From: Spongilla lacustris
Taxonomy: Eukaryota; Porifera; Demospongiae; Spongillida; Spongillidae
Direction: 5' to 3'
Assembly (NCBI GenBank): GCA_949361645.1
Contig: OX442418.1
Coordinates: 3,987,771 to 4,051,770, forward strand
DNA: 64,000 nucleotides
Shown: in pieces, positions 23,186-37,318 of the stretch
How the letters are laid out: every line of letters begins with the position of its first letter
Position numbering within the stretch: position 1 is the stretch's first letter
Program-made: the position numbers and the translations under genes
The notes under the pieces: generated by a model
The model's database searches: none
What the model was told of the DNA's origin: nothing
The model's input: only the letters and a program-made list of their open reading frames with translations

Positions 23186-24280
23186 TTAATTATAAATGCC
23201 CAACTGAAGTCCTTGAATTTCTACAAGTTTTCTAGCATTTTCCACTGCTTTTAATGTGGCATTGTGCACCATCCTAGCTGGGATGGCTTGGATTGCATTC
23301 TCAATCGCCCTTCTCAATTCCGTCAATGTGTCCAACTGTTGCCCATAGACTTGATCCCTAAGATAGCCCCACAGCCAAAAGTCCAAAGGTGATAGGTCTG
23401 GACTTCTTGCTGGCCATGGTATGGGTCCAGCTCTTCCTATCCATCTCTCTTTGAATGTATCGTCCAACCATCTCCGAGCAACTTTAGAGTAGTGAGCTGA
23501 TGCTCCATCTTGTTGGAAGTATACAAGATCGATCTCATCCCCCATCAATGCTCTGAGAGCTGGCCACACACTTCTCTTCAGCAGATTTAGATAGACAACC
23601 CCAGTCACTGAACTATCAAAGAAAAATGGACCGATGATATTGTCCTTGATGAGACCAACCCACAACATCACCCCAGCTTTTTTCTGGGTGTCTCTCTCAA
23701 TATAGACATGGGGGTTCTGGGTGGCCCAGGTGATGGCATTGTGCCGGTTGACAGTGCCATTGAGATGAAAAATGGCCTCATCAGTCCAGAGGATATAGTC
23801 TGGGTATGTGAAGTCCAGAATGACTGCATCAAGGAAATCCTCAGCCCACTTTACCCTCTTGGCAGCATCAGGTGCTTTTAAAGCCTGCACTGCACGAGGA
23901 TGGTATGGCTTCATGCGGAGGTCCTTCTTCAACATCTTCTGTGTACTTGACCTGTCTAGCCCTGTGTGAGCTTCAATGCGCCGTGTACTGACATGGGGAT
24001 TCCTCTGTATGCACTGAGCAAGGATGTTAAAGTTGGCTTGCACTCTGACAGACTTCTTCCTTCCACAATGCTGTTTAAGTCTATTTTCCATGGTCCCATG
24101 CTCTTCAAATTTAGATACCAACCTAAGCACAGTGCTTCGGCACAAAGTTGTGTAGGCTGGGTAGTCTCTCCTGAACCTGCTTACTGTGAGGTAGGCATTT
24201 TTTCCACTCTCATAATAGAGCCTTACTATTGCAGCTCTTTGCTCTACTGTCAGTCGATGGGCTCTTGCTGCTCGAGGCAT
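23186..24280 (-). CDS. Tc1/mariner-superfamily transposase, D,D41D, intact
   Basis: An uninterrupted 364-residue protein with start codon at 24278-24280 and stop at 23186-23188. Residues 1-125 form the helix-turn-helix DNA-binding part; the catalytic domain follows. The likely catalytic acidic residues are D167 (ILWTDEAIFH), D258 (YFQQDGASAH) and D300 (RSPDLSPLDFWLWG); there are 41 residues between the last two. The WIGR...P.RSPDLSPLD signature is that of the large invertebrate family often annotated as Tc3-like transposase. The enzyme would cut the element at its ends and paste it into TA. It is the only clear gene in the giant element and lies in its single-copy centre. The open frame and complete motifs suggest recent activity. 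The start is supported by a TATA box 37 bases upstream and by the lack of an earlier in-frame ATG near it. Confidence 0.95.
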   Translation of the reverse strand: MPRAARAHRLTVEQRAAIVRLYYESGKNAYLTVSRFRRDYPAYTTLCRSTVLRLVSKFEEHGTMENRLKQHCGRKKSVRVQANFNILAQCIQRNPHVSTRRIEAHTGLDRSSTQKMLKKDLRMKPYHPRAVQALKAPDAAKRVKWAEDFLDAVILDFTYPDYILWTDEAIFHLNGTVNRHNAITWATQNPHVYIERDTQKKAGVMLWVGLIKDNIIGPFFFDSSVTGVVYLNLLKRSVWPALRALMGDEIDLVYFQQDGASAHYSKVARRWLDDTFKERWIGRAGPIPWPARSPDLSPLDFWLWGYLRDQVYGQQLDTLTELRRAIENAIQAIPARMVHNATLKAVENARKLVEIQGLQLGIYN

Positions 24281-24316
24281 TCTTCACAGTCATGTGCACA
24301 CAAAGGAACTGCACCA

Positions 24317-24324
24317 TTTTTATA
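24317..24324 (-). promoter_or_regulatory. TATA box of the transposase gene
   Basis: TATAAAAA on the minus strand, 37 bases before the start codon. Transcription would begin only a few bases before the ATG, giving a very short leader. Confidence 0.65.
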
Positions 24325-24342
24325 CTTTTTTTGGATAATCTA

Positions 24343-24471
24343 ATTGGTCTCCAAATTCTGCATTCTATTGGTCAACTATCCCTGCATTCCTATTGGTCAA
24401 CTATCCCTGCATTTCTATTGGTTAACTATCCCTGCATTCCTATTGGCTAACTATCCCTGCATTTCTATTGG
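24343..24471 (-). promoter_or_regulatory. Array of six CCAAT boxes with 25-bp period
   Basis: CCAAT (ATTGG on the plus strand) occurs at 24343, 24367, 24392, 24417, 24442 and 24467. The last five are spaced exactly 25 bases apart within a tandem repeat ('ctattggtcaactatccctg' then 'catt'). It lies just upstream of the TATA box of the transposase and is the expected place for NF-Y-type binding. Function is inferred from sequence only. Confidence 0.7.
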
Positions 24472-24499
24472 TTGCGTCTGTGATTACTACTTTTCTCCA

Positions 24500-26245
24500 A
24501 TCATCATAGAGCTTGTAAAGTGATCCTTTAATCTTTTTTCTGAAACTAACAAAACTCTGTAAGTTTTCAAAGTCTTTACAAACAAATATCATTTACAAAA
24601 GAAGTATCCTCTGGTCTAGGAATTCAACAAAACTACATGGACGGGGAGGGGGCAAAATTAAAAAGGCAAATCTTATATCACTACACCAAAACATAATCAA
24701 GTGTGTTTTTTTTTGCCTTTAAAATTCTCTGCTTAAAATGCTTCCTAATGTGTGGGTGTGTTTTCATTTCAAAGCATCTACCAACAAATACAGTATACAG
24801 ACTCAGTTAGTTTATGTTAAATACATGTATCTCCAGCTACCCCCCAGATGATTTGGAACTGAAGTTGAAGTTCATGTGTGTGCTCTGATCTGTTGTTAAG
24901 TCAGGGTGTGCTTTAATGAATTTGCATTACATGTATGTTGCAACTGAGATATGAACATACATGTAGTATTTAAAAGTCATTACAATTCTGTTATGTTCTG
25001 TTATGTCTTTTAATGAGCTACAATTATGGATTTTGCAGAATCAAGGGTCCTCTTGCTTAACAGAGTACATGCACGTTTCCGTATGTGCAGAGTAGTACTT
25101 GGCCTGTTAGAGGCTTTTTACAAACATGCAGGTGCCTAATTGGATTCATAAAAAAATGACTAGTTTTTATATGAATTTCATTTGCATTGTTCCTTCTGTG
25201 AGAGATGTTACTGATATGAGTTACACCACCATCTGTCTTGTTTATCAGTCCTGTTTTGCCCAGCATGGGTGAAGGTTGGGTATCCATTCATCCATTTGAA
25301 CTCACTGAATTTAGTGTCTTGGTTATGTGTAACTTACAGCTAGTCTCTGCATATGAAGATTCCAATACATATACACAATGTATGGGGATGATTGATGTTT
25401 TTAAGAGTTGTGTGCTTGCATAATGATGTCCCAGGTCATAGTGCTTGTATGGATGGAGACTCTCTGCTTAAAGAGTGTCAGGTGTGCTTTAATTTTCAAC
25501 TCATAGCATAATGTAATGGATATACATGTAAATGTTCATTCTGTTGAAGGTACTTACAAAAACTGCATTGATGTGAGGGTGTACTTTCATAGAAGATGTA
25601 AGTTGTGTGCTTCTAAACATGAACATTTAGTTCGTACATTTTGAAAGCAGGCACAATAATACATAACAAAAGGAGTGTAATGAAGTAGTGAGCCCATCTA
25701 CATGTACCCATACTTTAGCACACTCATTATGACCTGAAAACTGATTCAAGGCCAAGTCTCGCAACATGAAGCATTAGAAATCTACATTAGCTGGAGGCTT
25801 GCAATATTAGTTCATACTTTACACAACAGGTGTCTGTATAAGACGAGAGTCTACCAATACACAAGCAACAACAAAAATTTAACTAGCTGCATGTATGATA
25901 CTCATATCATAATGAAAATAACACCTCTTTTAAAAACAATCTACAGTTGTTATTACTAACTCTAACCTTACTATTAAAGATACAAAGTGACACAGCACTA
26001 AGCTCACAATGTTTTGAATGCTACATTTCAACAATACACGTATGTACAAATCTTTGCGAATTACATTACTGGATGCTGTCTTTAAAATTGCAATTTTCTC
26101 CAAACCTAAAGGTGTATTTTAAGCAGAGATTACATCTAACATTACTTTTATTAGTCATAACAAGCACTTTAAAATAAAACACACTGTCACTTACAGGTTT
26201 ACATACCTCAAAAGCATGCACAACAATTTTGCTTCTTTTTCGATA
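24500..26245. other. Central region, right half: non-coding
   Basis: A+T-rich, with T runs and TACATG words. Phrases resemble the arms (for example 'gtgtgcttttaa' like pieces) but no aligned repeat could be drawn by eye. No exon was seen. Confidence 0.4.
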
Positions 26246-26301
26246 AATGAAAAGATGGTTAGCTATACTGGGCCCTCAACAGGAGTACTCATACGCAACA
26301 C

Positions 26302-26716
<415 letters not shown>

Positions 26717-27587
26717 TTACATGTACATGATTTTAAGATCAAGAGAGGACAGGAAGGGGTAGGAAAGATTGTAGCCTGGGTTAGACAATGAAAATATGGT
26801 TAGCTATACTGGGCCCTCAACAGGTAGTACTCATAAGCAATATTATCATATTGAACTAGCTACTAGGCTCAATTGTCATTGTCATTGTCAACAACCATCT
26901 GAAACCTAGCTGGAAGCTTGTATGAGCCAAAATTGAAATCACATCCTCCTTAACAAAAAGGATGCTTTTTAAACAGAGACTCAAACAAAGTACACCGTCA
27001 TTTTCCGAGCACATTCTTTAACAGCATACACAAAAAATTTGTGTGTAGATATATTACTGGATGGTATGAAACTAAGGCCCTTCTAACAGATGGAATTTTA
27101 GCCTTAACATTACTTGAACACACACAAACACAAGGTTTTTCTTATAAGCACTGAGCCTCTTAAAAGCTAAAAGCCTCACAACATCTGTCAACACCACACT
27201 TTTATTCCAACTTTTAAAAACTACGCTTGCAACTGGATACCTTTTAGCACTCCCACAAATCTCAACAGGAGTCTCCTAATGCTCATACATTATAATCTGG
27301 GAACTACATGTAGCTAAAAAAACATGATGCTTTCTTAAGACGTACAGCTGAATTCCCAAACATTTTACCCTTCTTGTGCTACCACTAATTCGACACACAA
27401 TTGCTCACAACATGGCGAAATAACACCACTCTTAAATCCAAGCATCACAAACCCACTTGAAACATTAGTTGAACTAAATTAATTCTTCATATCACAACAG
27501 GTGTCTCCTAGACATGACAGCCTAGTATCCATGCTTAAACAACAGCACAGATTGTGATCTACATTTGTAGTAACTAGCTATACGACT

Positions 27588-30500
27588 CATAACTTTATTA
27601 AGCACAACCTATCTTTAAAACAGCACTCTACTTCATAACATTATTAAGCACAACCTATCTTAAACAGCACTCTTCTTCATAACTTTATTAAGCACAACTT
27701 ATCTTAAAAACAGCACTCTTCTTCATAACTACATTAAGCACAATCTATCTTAAAAACAGCACTCTTCTTCATAACTTTATTAAGCACAGCCTATCCTAAA
27801 AACAGCACTCTTCTTCATAACTTTATTAAGTACAACCTATCTTAAACAGAGCACACTTCTTCATAACTTCATTAAGCACAACCTATCTTAAAAACAGCAC
27901 TCTTCTTCATCACTTTATTAAGCACAATCTATCTTAAAAACAGCACTCTTCTTCATAACTTTATTAAGCACAACCTATCTTAAAAACAGCACGCTTCTTC
28001 ATAACTCTATTAAGCACAAACTATCTTAAACAGAGCACACTTCTTCATAACTTTATTAAGCACAACCTATTTTAAAAAATGCACTCTTCTTCTTAACTTT
28101 ATTAAGCAAAACCTATCTTAAAAACAGCACTCTTCTTCATAACTTTATTAAGCACAACCTATCTTAAACTGAGCACACTTCTTCATAACTTTATTAAGCA
28201 CAACCTTTCTTAAAAACAGCACTCTTCTTCATAACTTTATTAAGCACAACCTATCTTAAACAGAGCACACTTCTTCATAACTTTATTAAGCACAACCTAA
28301 CTTTAACAGAGCACACTTCTTCGTAACTTTATTAAGCACAACCTATCTTAAAAACAGCAGTCTTCTTCATAACTTTATTAAGCACAACCTATCTTAAAAA
28401 CAGCACTCTTCTTCATAACTTTATTAAGTACAACCTATCTTAAACAGAGCACACTTCTTCATAACTTCATTAAGCACAACCTATCTTAAAAACAGCACTC
28501 TTCTTCATAACTTTATTAAGCACAACCTATTTTAAAAACAGCACTCTTCTTCATAACTTTATTAAGCACAACCTATCTTAAAAACAGCACTCTTCTTAGG
28601 TGCTTTATTAAGCACAACCTATCTTAAACAGAGCACACTTCTTCATAACTTTATATTAAGCACAGTCTATTTTAAAAACAGCACTCTTCTTCATCACTTT
28701 ATTAAGCACAATCTATCTTAAAAACAGCACTCTTCTTCATAACTTTATTAAGCACAACCTATCTTAAAAACAGCACTCTTCTTCATAACTCTATTAAGCA
28801 CAACCTATCTTAAACAGAGCACACTTCTTCATAACTTTATTAAGCACAACCTATCCTAAAAACGGCACTCTTCTTCATAACTTTATTAAGCACAACCTAT
28901 CTTAAACAGAGCACACTTCTTCATAACTTTATTAAGCACAACCTATCTTAAACAGAGCACACGTCTTCGTAACTTTATTAAGCACAACCTATCTTAAAAA
29001 CAGCAGTCTTCTTCATAACTATATTAAGCACAACCTATCTTAAAAACAGCACTCTTCTTCATAACTTTATCAAGCACAACCTATCTTAAACAGAGCACAC
29101 TTCTTCAAAATATTTTTAAGCACAACCTATTTTAAAAACAGCACTCTTCTTCATAACTTTATTAAGCACAACTTATCTTAAAAACAGCACTCTTCTTCAT
29201 AACTTTATTAAGCGCAACCTATCTTACAAACAGCACTCTTCTTCATAACTTTATTAAGTATAACCTATCTTAAACAGAGCACACTTCTTCATAACTTTAT
29301 AAAGCACAACCTATTTTAAAAACAGCACTCTTCCTCATAACTTTATTAAGCACAACCTATCTTAAAAACAGCACACTTCTTCATAACTTTATTAAGCACA
29401 ACCTATCTTAAACAGAGCACACTTCTTCATAACTTTATTAAGCACAACCTATTTTAAAAACAGCACTCTTCCTCATAACTTTATTAAGCACAACCTATCT
29501 TAAAAACAGCACACTTCTTCATAACTTTATTAAGCACAACCTATCTTAAACAGAGCACTCTTCTTCATAACTTTATTAAGCACAACCTATCATAAAAACA
29601 GCACTCTTCCACATAACTTTATTAAGCACAACCTATCTTAAAAACAGCACTCTTCTTCATAACTTTATTAAGCACAACCTATCTTAAAAACATCATTCTT
29701 CTTCATAATTTTATTAATCAAAGCCTATCTTAAAATCAGCACGCTTCTTAGGTGCTGTATTAAGCACAACCTATCTTAAAAACAGCACTCTTCTTCATAA
29801 CTTTATTAAGCACAACCTATCTTAAACAGAGCACACTTCTTCATAACTTTATTAAGCACAACCTATTTTAAAAACAGCACTCCTCTTCATAACTTTATTA
29901 AGCAAAACCTATCTTAAAAACAGCACTCTTCTTCATAACTTTATTAAGCACAACCTATCTTAAACTGAGCACACTTTTTCATAACTTTATTAAGCACAAC
30001 CTTTCTTAAAAACGGCACTCTTCTTCATAACTTTATTAAGCACAACCTATCTTAAAAACAGCACTCTTCTTCATAACTTTATTAAGCACAACCTATCTTA
30101 AAAACAGCACTCTTCTTCATAACTTGATTAAGTATAACCTATCTTAAACAGAGCACACTTCTTCATAACTTTATTAAGCACAACCTATCTTAAACAGAGC
30201 ACACTTCTTCGAGCACAACCTATTTTAAAAACAGCACTCTTCTTCATAACTTTATTAAGCACAACCTTTCTTAAAAACCGCACTCTTCTTCATAACTTTA
30301 TTAAGCACAACCTATCTTAAAAACGGCACGCTTCTTCATAACTTTATTAAGCACAACCTATCTTAAACAGAGCACACTTCTTCGTTACTGTATTAAGCAC
30401 AACCTATTTTAAAAACAGCACTCTTCTTCATAACTTTATTAAGCACAACCTATCTTAAAAACAGCACTCTTCTTCATAACTTTATTAAGCACATCCTATC

Positions 30501-32402
30501 TTAAACAGAGCACACTTCTTCATAACTTTATTAAGCACAACCTATCTTAAAAACAGCACTCTTCTTCATAACTTTATTAAGCACAACCTATCTTAAAAAC
30601 AGCACTCTTCTTCATAACTTTATTAAGCACAATCTATCTTAAAAACAGCACTCTTCTTCATAACTTTATAAAGCACAATCTATCTTACAAACAGCACTCT
30701 TCTTCATAACTTTATCAAGCACAACCTATCTTAAACAGAGCACACTTCTTCATAACTTTATTAAGCACAACCTATTTTAAAAACAGCACTCTTCTTCATA
30801 ACTTTATTAAGCACAACCTATCTTAAAAACAGCACTCTTCTTCATAACTTTATTAAGCACAACCTTTCTTAAAAACAGCACTCTTCTTCATAACTTTATT
30901 AACCACAACCTATTTTAAACAGAGCACACTTCTTCATAACTTTATTAAGCACAACCTATCTTAAAAACAGCAGCACTCTTCTTCATAACTTTATTAAGCA
31001 CAACCTATCTTAAACAGAGCACACTTCTTCATAACTTTATTAAGCACAACCTATTTTAAAAACAGCACTCCTCTTCATAACTTTATTAAGCAAAACCTAT
31101 CTTAAAAACAGCACTCTTCTTCATAACTTTATTAAGCACAACCTATCTTAAACTGAGCACACTTTTTCATAACTTTATTAAGCACAACCTTTCTTAAAAA
31201 CGGCACTCTTCTTCATAACTTTATTAAGCACAACCTATCTTAAAAACAGCACTCTTCTTCATAACTTTATTAAGCACAACCTATCTTAAAAACAGCACTC
31301 TTCTTCATAACTTGATTAAGTATAACCTATCTTAAACAGAGCACACTTCTTCATAACTTTATTAAGCACAACCTATCTTAAACAGAGCACACTTCTTCGA
31401 GCACAACCTATTTTAAAAACAGCACTCTTCTTCATAACTTTATTAAGCACAACCTTTCTTAAAAACCGCACTCTTCTTCATAACTTTATTAAGCACAACC
31501 TATCTTAAAAACGGCACGCTTCTTCATAACTTTATTAAGCACAACCTATCTTAAACAGAGCACACTTCTTCGTTACTGTATTAAGCACAACCTATTTTAA
31601 AAACAGCACTCTTCTTCATAACTTTATTAAGCACAACCTATCTTAAAAACAGCACTCTTCTTCATAACTTTATTAAGCACATCCTATCTTAAACAGAGCA
31701 CACTTCTTCATAACTTTATTAAGCACAACCTATCTTAAAAACAGCACTCTTCTTCATAACTTTATTAAGCACAACCTATCTTAAAAACAGCACTCTTCTT
31801 CATAACTTTATTAAGCACAATCTATCTTAAAAACAGCACTCTTCTTCATAACTTTATAAAGCACAATCTATCTTACAAACAGCACTCTTCTTCATAACTT
31901 TATCAAGCACAACCTATCTTAAACAGAGCACACTTCTTCATAACTTTATTAAGCACAACCTATTTTAAAAACAGCACTCTTCTTCATAACTTTATTAAGC
32001 ACAACCTATCTTAAAAACAGCACTCTTCTTCATAACTTTATTAAGCACAACCTTTCTTAAAAACAGCACTCTTCTTCATAACTTTATTAACCACAACCTA
32101 TTTTAAACAGAGCACACTTCTTCATAACTTTATTAAGCACAACCTATCTTAAAAACAGCAGCACTCTTCTTCATAACTTTATTAAGCACAACCTATCTTA
32201 AACAGAGCACACTTCTTCATAACTTTATTAAGCACAACCTATTTTAAAAATAGCACTAATCTTCATAACTTTATTAAGCACAACCTATTTTAAAAACAGC
32301 ACTCTTCTTCATAACTTTATTAAGCACAACCTATTTTAAAAACAGCACTCTTCTTCATAACTTTATTAAGCACAACCTATCTTAAAAACAGCACTCTTCT
32401 TA
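27588..32402 (-). repeat. 46-bp satellite array, right arm (about 105 units)
   Basis: Reverse complement of the left array unit, so AATAAA lies on the minus strand. It contains a recent 1,188-bp higher-order duplication: rare variants such as 'cttcgagcacaacc' (30208 and 31396) and 'acagcagcactc' (30966 and 32154) recur at that exact offset. The array starts after 'gactcataactttatt' and ends in 'cttcttaggtgctt'. Confidence 0.95.
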
Positions 32403-34267
32403 GGTGCTTAAAAAAAAGGTTGTTGGATTCATCTCTACTCAATCATCTAATGGGTTGCAAAATTAGATATTTAAGCACACTCTGCATGAAGGAACTCTAA
32501 AAGCAGAGGGTCTATATCCATAATCAGCAGTTAGCACACATTATGGTGCAGAAATAGCTATATAAAATCACAAATTGTTGCAAGCAGACATTACTGAATG
32601 CCATGAAATCACATAAATCAACCCTACCCTTACTTAAGCACACCATGATATGGGAACTAGCCAACAGACTTGCAAAGTAATACATTGACAATGCAACTAT
32701 TAGTGGATTGTGTAAGTCGTTAAAAAAAGATTGATATGAGATGCTTTCTCTTACAACTTATCTAAAACCTTGTTGGAGGTTTGAAACATGAGTCAGAAAC
32801 CAATGAATTTGATCGATAGTCTACCAACCAGCACATAAGCAACAGCAAGAATTTTAAACAATGATGCAAAGCACACCTTTCTTTTAAAAAAAAAAGCAAC
32901 ATTCCCCAATATCTAAAACCCGCAGGTGTATTTTTAAACACAGATTACATGTACCTTAACCTTACTTTCAAAGAAACAATAGGCACAGCTAAAAGCTCAC
33001 AGGTTTCCAAGCACATTCTTTATTATACACTATGATCCTCTTAAATAACATTCTTCCCTATCATAGTCCATATTGCGCTGGCAACTTCATGTCAAAGGAT
33101 GCTATTGCAAAATTCCAAGTACCATAATTATTTTCTATTTTTATACACAAAAGCTTGCAACATTATTAAACTACACCCTCGTAAGGTTTCTAAGCAAATA
33201 TTACATCAAACTACCTTTTTAAAGGTACATAACAAGAGTCTATTCTAAACCAAAGCATCCACCAATATTTATGCACACACAGACATGATTTGAAATTAGC
33301 TAATAGGATCATGTGTGCAACAACAAAAAAAAACCAAGTCATCCTAATCATCCAAAAATTTCATTACTGAATGCCATGAAATGAAATCACATAAATCAAC
33401 CCTACCCAGCTAACAGGCTTGCAAAGTAATACAATGAAAATAAAACCATCATGCAGTGGCTTGTCTCTTTAAAATAAAAATAAAAATAAATAAAAAGCAA
33501 TAACTCAATAACTTCTCTAAAGCCTTGCTGCAGGCTTGAGACATTAGTCAGAAACCTAAGAATTTGATCGATAGTCTACCAACCAGCTCATTTTTGCGTG
33601 TACTGTGTAATAACTTGCGCTTTAAGATTAACGTGTGCGTCTCCGTTTCCCAACTCACAGAATGGCATTACATGTCAAATTCATATCAACCCGTAGTACC
33701 TGCCGCTCGGTTCAGTGCCTGTCTGTACGACAGTGCCAATTGGTGCGCACTACACGGATGTAAACATGTTAATTAGCACTGACAAGTCAGTACTAATTAA
33801 CATGTGTTATGCAATGCCCTACCTCCTTCATGGGTGTTGCTTGTAGCAACACCCACGAAGGAGGTGGGACATTGCATTAAAAAAAAAAGATCCGCCTCCG
33901 AATTGTATCACGTGATTGAGATTGGTAATTTATCGCAGAATTAAGTCTTAGAACGAGGTCGTGTGCGCATGCGTACGCGATAGGAAATAGGTAGAGGGTT
34001 GCTGCTTTAGTTGTGAATGTGAAAAAAATCCAATATTTTGAGCGAAGCTTCACAATCGATACGTGAACACATACGAACTTTCAAAATCAGCTGATCTATT
34101 GTGCTTATTAAAATTAATTAGCATGATTAATAATGTATCAAATAAAAGGATGTAAAAAAATTTGAGGAAACCGAGCAACTTAGTTTCAAAATATGAGATT
34201 TTTTTCTTAATCCTATCAAAAGTTATTCCTGTTCAAAAGCGTTGCGTTCTTTCGTAGACACCCTGTA

Positions 34268-35427
34268 TATATGCCCGGCAGGATGATTGAACTGTAACGC
34301 CTGTTTCCGCGCGAAGCGAAGCGTTTATTACAGCATTGTTGCTTAGAACAAAGACTCCCGACATCTGCATGCAATTCGCCGTGTAGCAAACTTATACCTG
34401 TCAGCCGTATTTGAATAGTAAGCCTAACTCCATTTGTAGCCCACAACAGGTGCTCGCGTCTAAGTGTCTTAAAAGCAACAATAAGTGGTGAGATACGTTG
34501 AAACTGGTATAACAACCCTTAAATGAACATGTAGGTTCTTAGAAAGCTAATTCTCAGAGTAACAAAGACTTCTCCCGTGTAAGCGTACGATAACGTACGA
34601 TACGGCACGGAAACAACGTTCGCACCGTGTATGGAACACACGGGTAGCGTTAAAAAGGCATAGCGCGTGAAGCTGGGGCACTTACCAACGTGTGTTGACG
34701 AAATAGGCAACACAGAGCACAGAGTTCTAACGAAAACGTTCCAAACGCGAGTAACAAATAAAATCAATTACTATGCTAAAATTCCTTTCGCAATACGTCA
34801 CGTTATGAATAATTAATGAGCAGCAGCAGGAGGGATAATATACTTTTCGGCTCAACCGTACACATTTCTATGCCCTGTACTAATATACCTTTTCCTGCTT
34901 ATGACACCAATACTGCCAGCAGCCTTTTTTTTTTCATTCGCAACATTATTAATGTGGTCTCAGTACAGTTAATTACATGTTAGCTTTGCCATGATTAATC
35001 ATTACCACTAGATGTGGTTAGGCAGCTCTGAGTTAGTCGTACAATTCATGTACAGTTGTACTTGCATGGATTAAAAAAATGGACAAAAAATGGACCTCAC
35101 TAAAAGTTGTAAGTACCTACCTGCCTTTGTTTATGGCTTTGCACTTTGTTACCACTTCAAGCAGCTTTCATAATGTATTAGCATTTGACATTCTACCAAA
35201 AGGTGTCAAAACCTTGGAATAACTTGTTGCTTGTAACTCACTTATATGCTTCAAAAAAGGACTTGGATTTGACTATCTTCTAGAGGGAACTGCGAAAGCT
35301 TTTGTGTACAAGGTTAGCTACAATATTTTTGTCTTTTCACCGAAGACCAATGCTTTGGTAGCTTGGAAAACTACATGTACTCAAAATACCTGTAAACTGC
35401 CAAATAGTTCTATTAAATGTAAGTGCA

Positions 35428-35459
<32 letters not shown>

Positions 35460-35882
35460 GTGTGTGTGTGTGTGTGACCAGCTTTTATTTCCTTTTGGTT
35501 TGTGGTGGGAAATGTTGTGGCAAGTTTATAAAATGCTCCTGCATGAGGGATGCAGCTGCATGTCCTCAGAAGATGCGCATGGATAGCTTCATCCCAAAAC
35601 CCATTTTGGCCGTCTTTACCTCTACACATGTATGGGGTGGAAAAATAACATATGATGAGTTGAGCGATCATGATTTTTGAAAGGGTTTAATGACTTTAAT
35701 AAACACAGCTGAATGTCTACAATCTGACCTAGACTAGAGTACAATGCTGAAAGTCTGATGGCCAACAGAACTACGACATACCACTGCAAAGAGATTTAAT
35801 GTAAGCTGGGCTAATATTAACATTCCTATTAATAAGTTAGCCCCGATTCTTCTACACTATATAAAATCGATCGTCATCCCCA
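34268..35882. other. Right flank of the giant element, mostly non-coding
   Basis: No supported gene. A GT microsatellite occupies about 35430-35476. The minus-strand frame at 35381-35671 is partly this microsatellite read as TH repeats and is not accepted. 34480-34860 is richer in CG than its surroundings. Confidence 0.4.
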
Positions 35883-36040
35883 GAAATGATCTCTTGTGTG
35901 TACTGTCGGACGAGCTGAGGGCCTCCTATGGCAACAGCAGGTGGGTGTGCCCTCTGTCACCTCAGAAGAGACTTAGAGACTTACATGTACATGGATCCCT
36001 CCCAGATATTACCATTTACCAACCTGGAGCAGCAAAAAAG
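35883..36040 (+). CDS. Unidentified exon candidate
   Basis: Plus-strand segment between an acceptor-like 'catccccag' and donor GTATGC at 36041, open in one frame for 52 codons (LLCVLSDELRASYGN...LPDITIYQPGAAKK). The codons look protein-like, but I do not recognise the family and found no partner exons. Confidence 0.3.
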
Positions 36041-36720
36041 GTATGCACATTTCACAGTGTAACAGTCCTGGGCTCTCATCTGCTTAGACATCAAGGTGTT
36101 TATTCAGATTTCATTGGGAGATGTATGACTACTCTCAGCAGTTGTTGCAGTGCAGGATACCGTATAACGTATTGCTGGGATTCATTAGGCTCACTTACTA
36201 AGTGATAGAGCACCATCGCAGCAGACATGTTTGGTTATTTACTTATTCTTATCTCATAGGTGTTTTACGGAATTTGAATTTTGCCACACATATAGCTGTA
36301 TTTAAGTTGTAAGATCATGCTGTGGTGTGCCTTACTTGGGTTGCAATCATATGATGGTGCAATGGCCTTTGTGAACGAGTACGACTGTCTTCTGTGTTCA
36401 CCAAAACACACTACACCTGCATGTACACAATGTACGTTGAACGCCAGGTAATAACTTACTTTTGATCACTACTGGAGGACACTTTTTTCTGCTGTGTATC
36501 ATATTATGCACTATTATGTACATGTACGCATGTAATTCATCAAGAGTAACAATGATGAATGACGTTATTAGTTTGTTCGAAGATAAATTAGAGTATGTTG
36601 TCATTCTAAGTTGTCTCGGACATTCCACTTGTCCCCCCCCCCCCCCCCCCCAAATATCTAGGTCGGGGGCTCAGCCCCCCTTGCACATGTGCTACCATCA
36701 AGCTATGAATATATCATTTT
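36041..36720. other. Non-coding stretch with a poly-C tract
   Basis: Contains a C run at 36633-36650. No exon or element end was recognised. Confidence 0.35.
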
Positions 36721-36725
36721 AACCT

Positions 36726-36779
36726 GTAGCCCGACCGTCACGTTTTGGTTGAAGGGACTAACCGCGATAGTCGGGCTAC
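36726..36779. repeat. Small hairpin, 10-bp perfect ends
   Basis: GTAGCCCGAC (36726-36735) and GTCGGGCTAC (36770-36779) are perfect inverted repeats around a 34-base loop. It may be a miniature element. Confidence 0.5.
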
Positions 36780-36886
36780 GCCCAACTACATGTGCTGTGT
36801 GTGACTTATTGGCACCCCTGCGCGTATATGGATGAAAAGGAGGCAAGTTCTATAAAGAGCTCTGTTGCAATTTTTAGCAGCTATTT

Positions 36887-37125
36887 GTAACGGTTGTCGT
36901 AGGAAATTCTGTCCCCCCCCTCTCTCTTCCACTCTTCCCCCGGATATTTTTTCCTAGCCTGGCTGTCCCCCGGACAATTTTTCCTAAGTATCACTGTCCC
37001 CCAGGACATTGGTTCCTACAAAAGAATGTCCGGGGGGACATTTGTGCCTAGCAGAAAATATCCCCCCTGGTAGAAATGTCCCCCCATTTCTCCTCGGCAC
37101 AAATGTTCCCCCAAACATTCCCCAA
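36887..37125. repeat. GTCCCCC/GGGGGAC-rich repeat, copy 1
   Basis: Five or more interspersed motifs of the form TGTCCCCC...GGACA followed by 'ttttcct' or 'tttgtgcct', preceded by 'taacggttgtcgtagga'. Related stretches occur at 48675-48810 (inverted, ending 'ccgacaacggttac') and 61180-61345. This is a dispersed family of unknown class. Confidence 0.6.
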
Positions 37126-37318
37126 GGGAATGCGCCTTTCTGTTTCACATGATTTAATGATATCACTTCAATTGAAGGTTAAAATGGCAATTTTTTTATT
37201 ACGCCGATCAATAGATGCACAGTTTATGGATTTACCTCTCTGCTTCCTACATCAATTAATGAAAATATATGTCAGTGATGTAAATGTACATACTTAAACG
37301 ATGTCAGAAGTCAATTAA

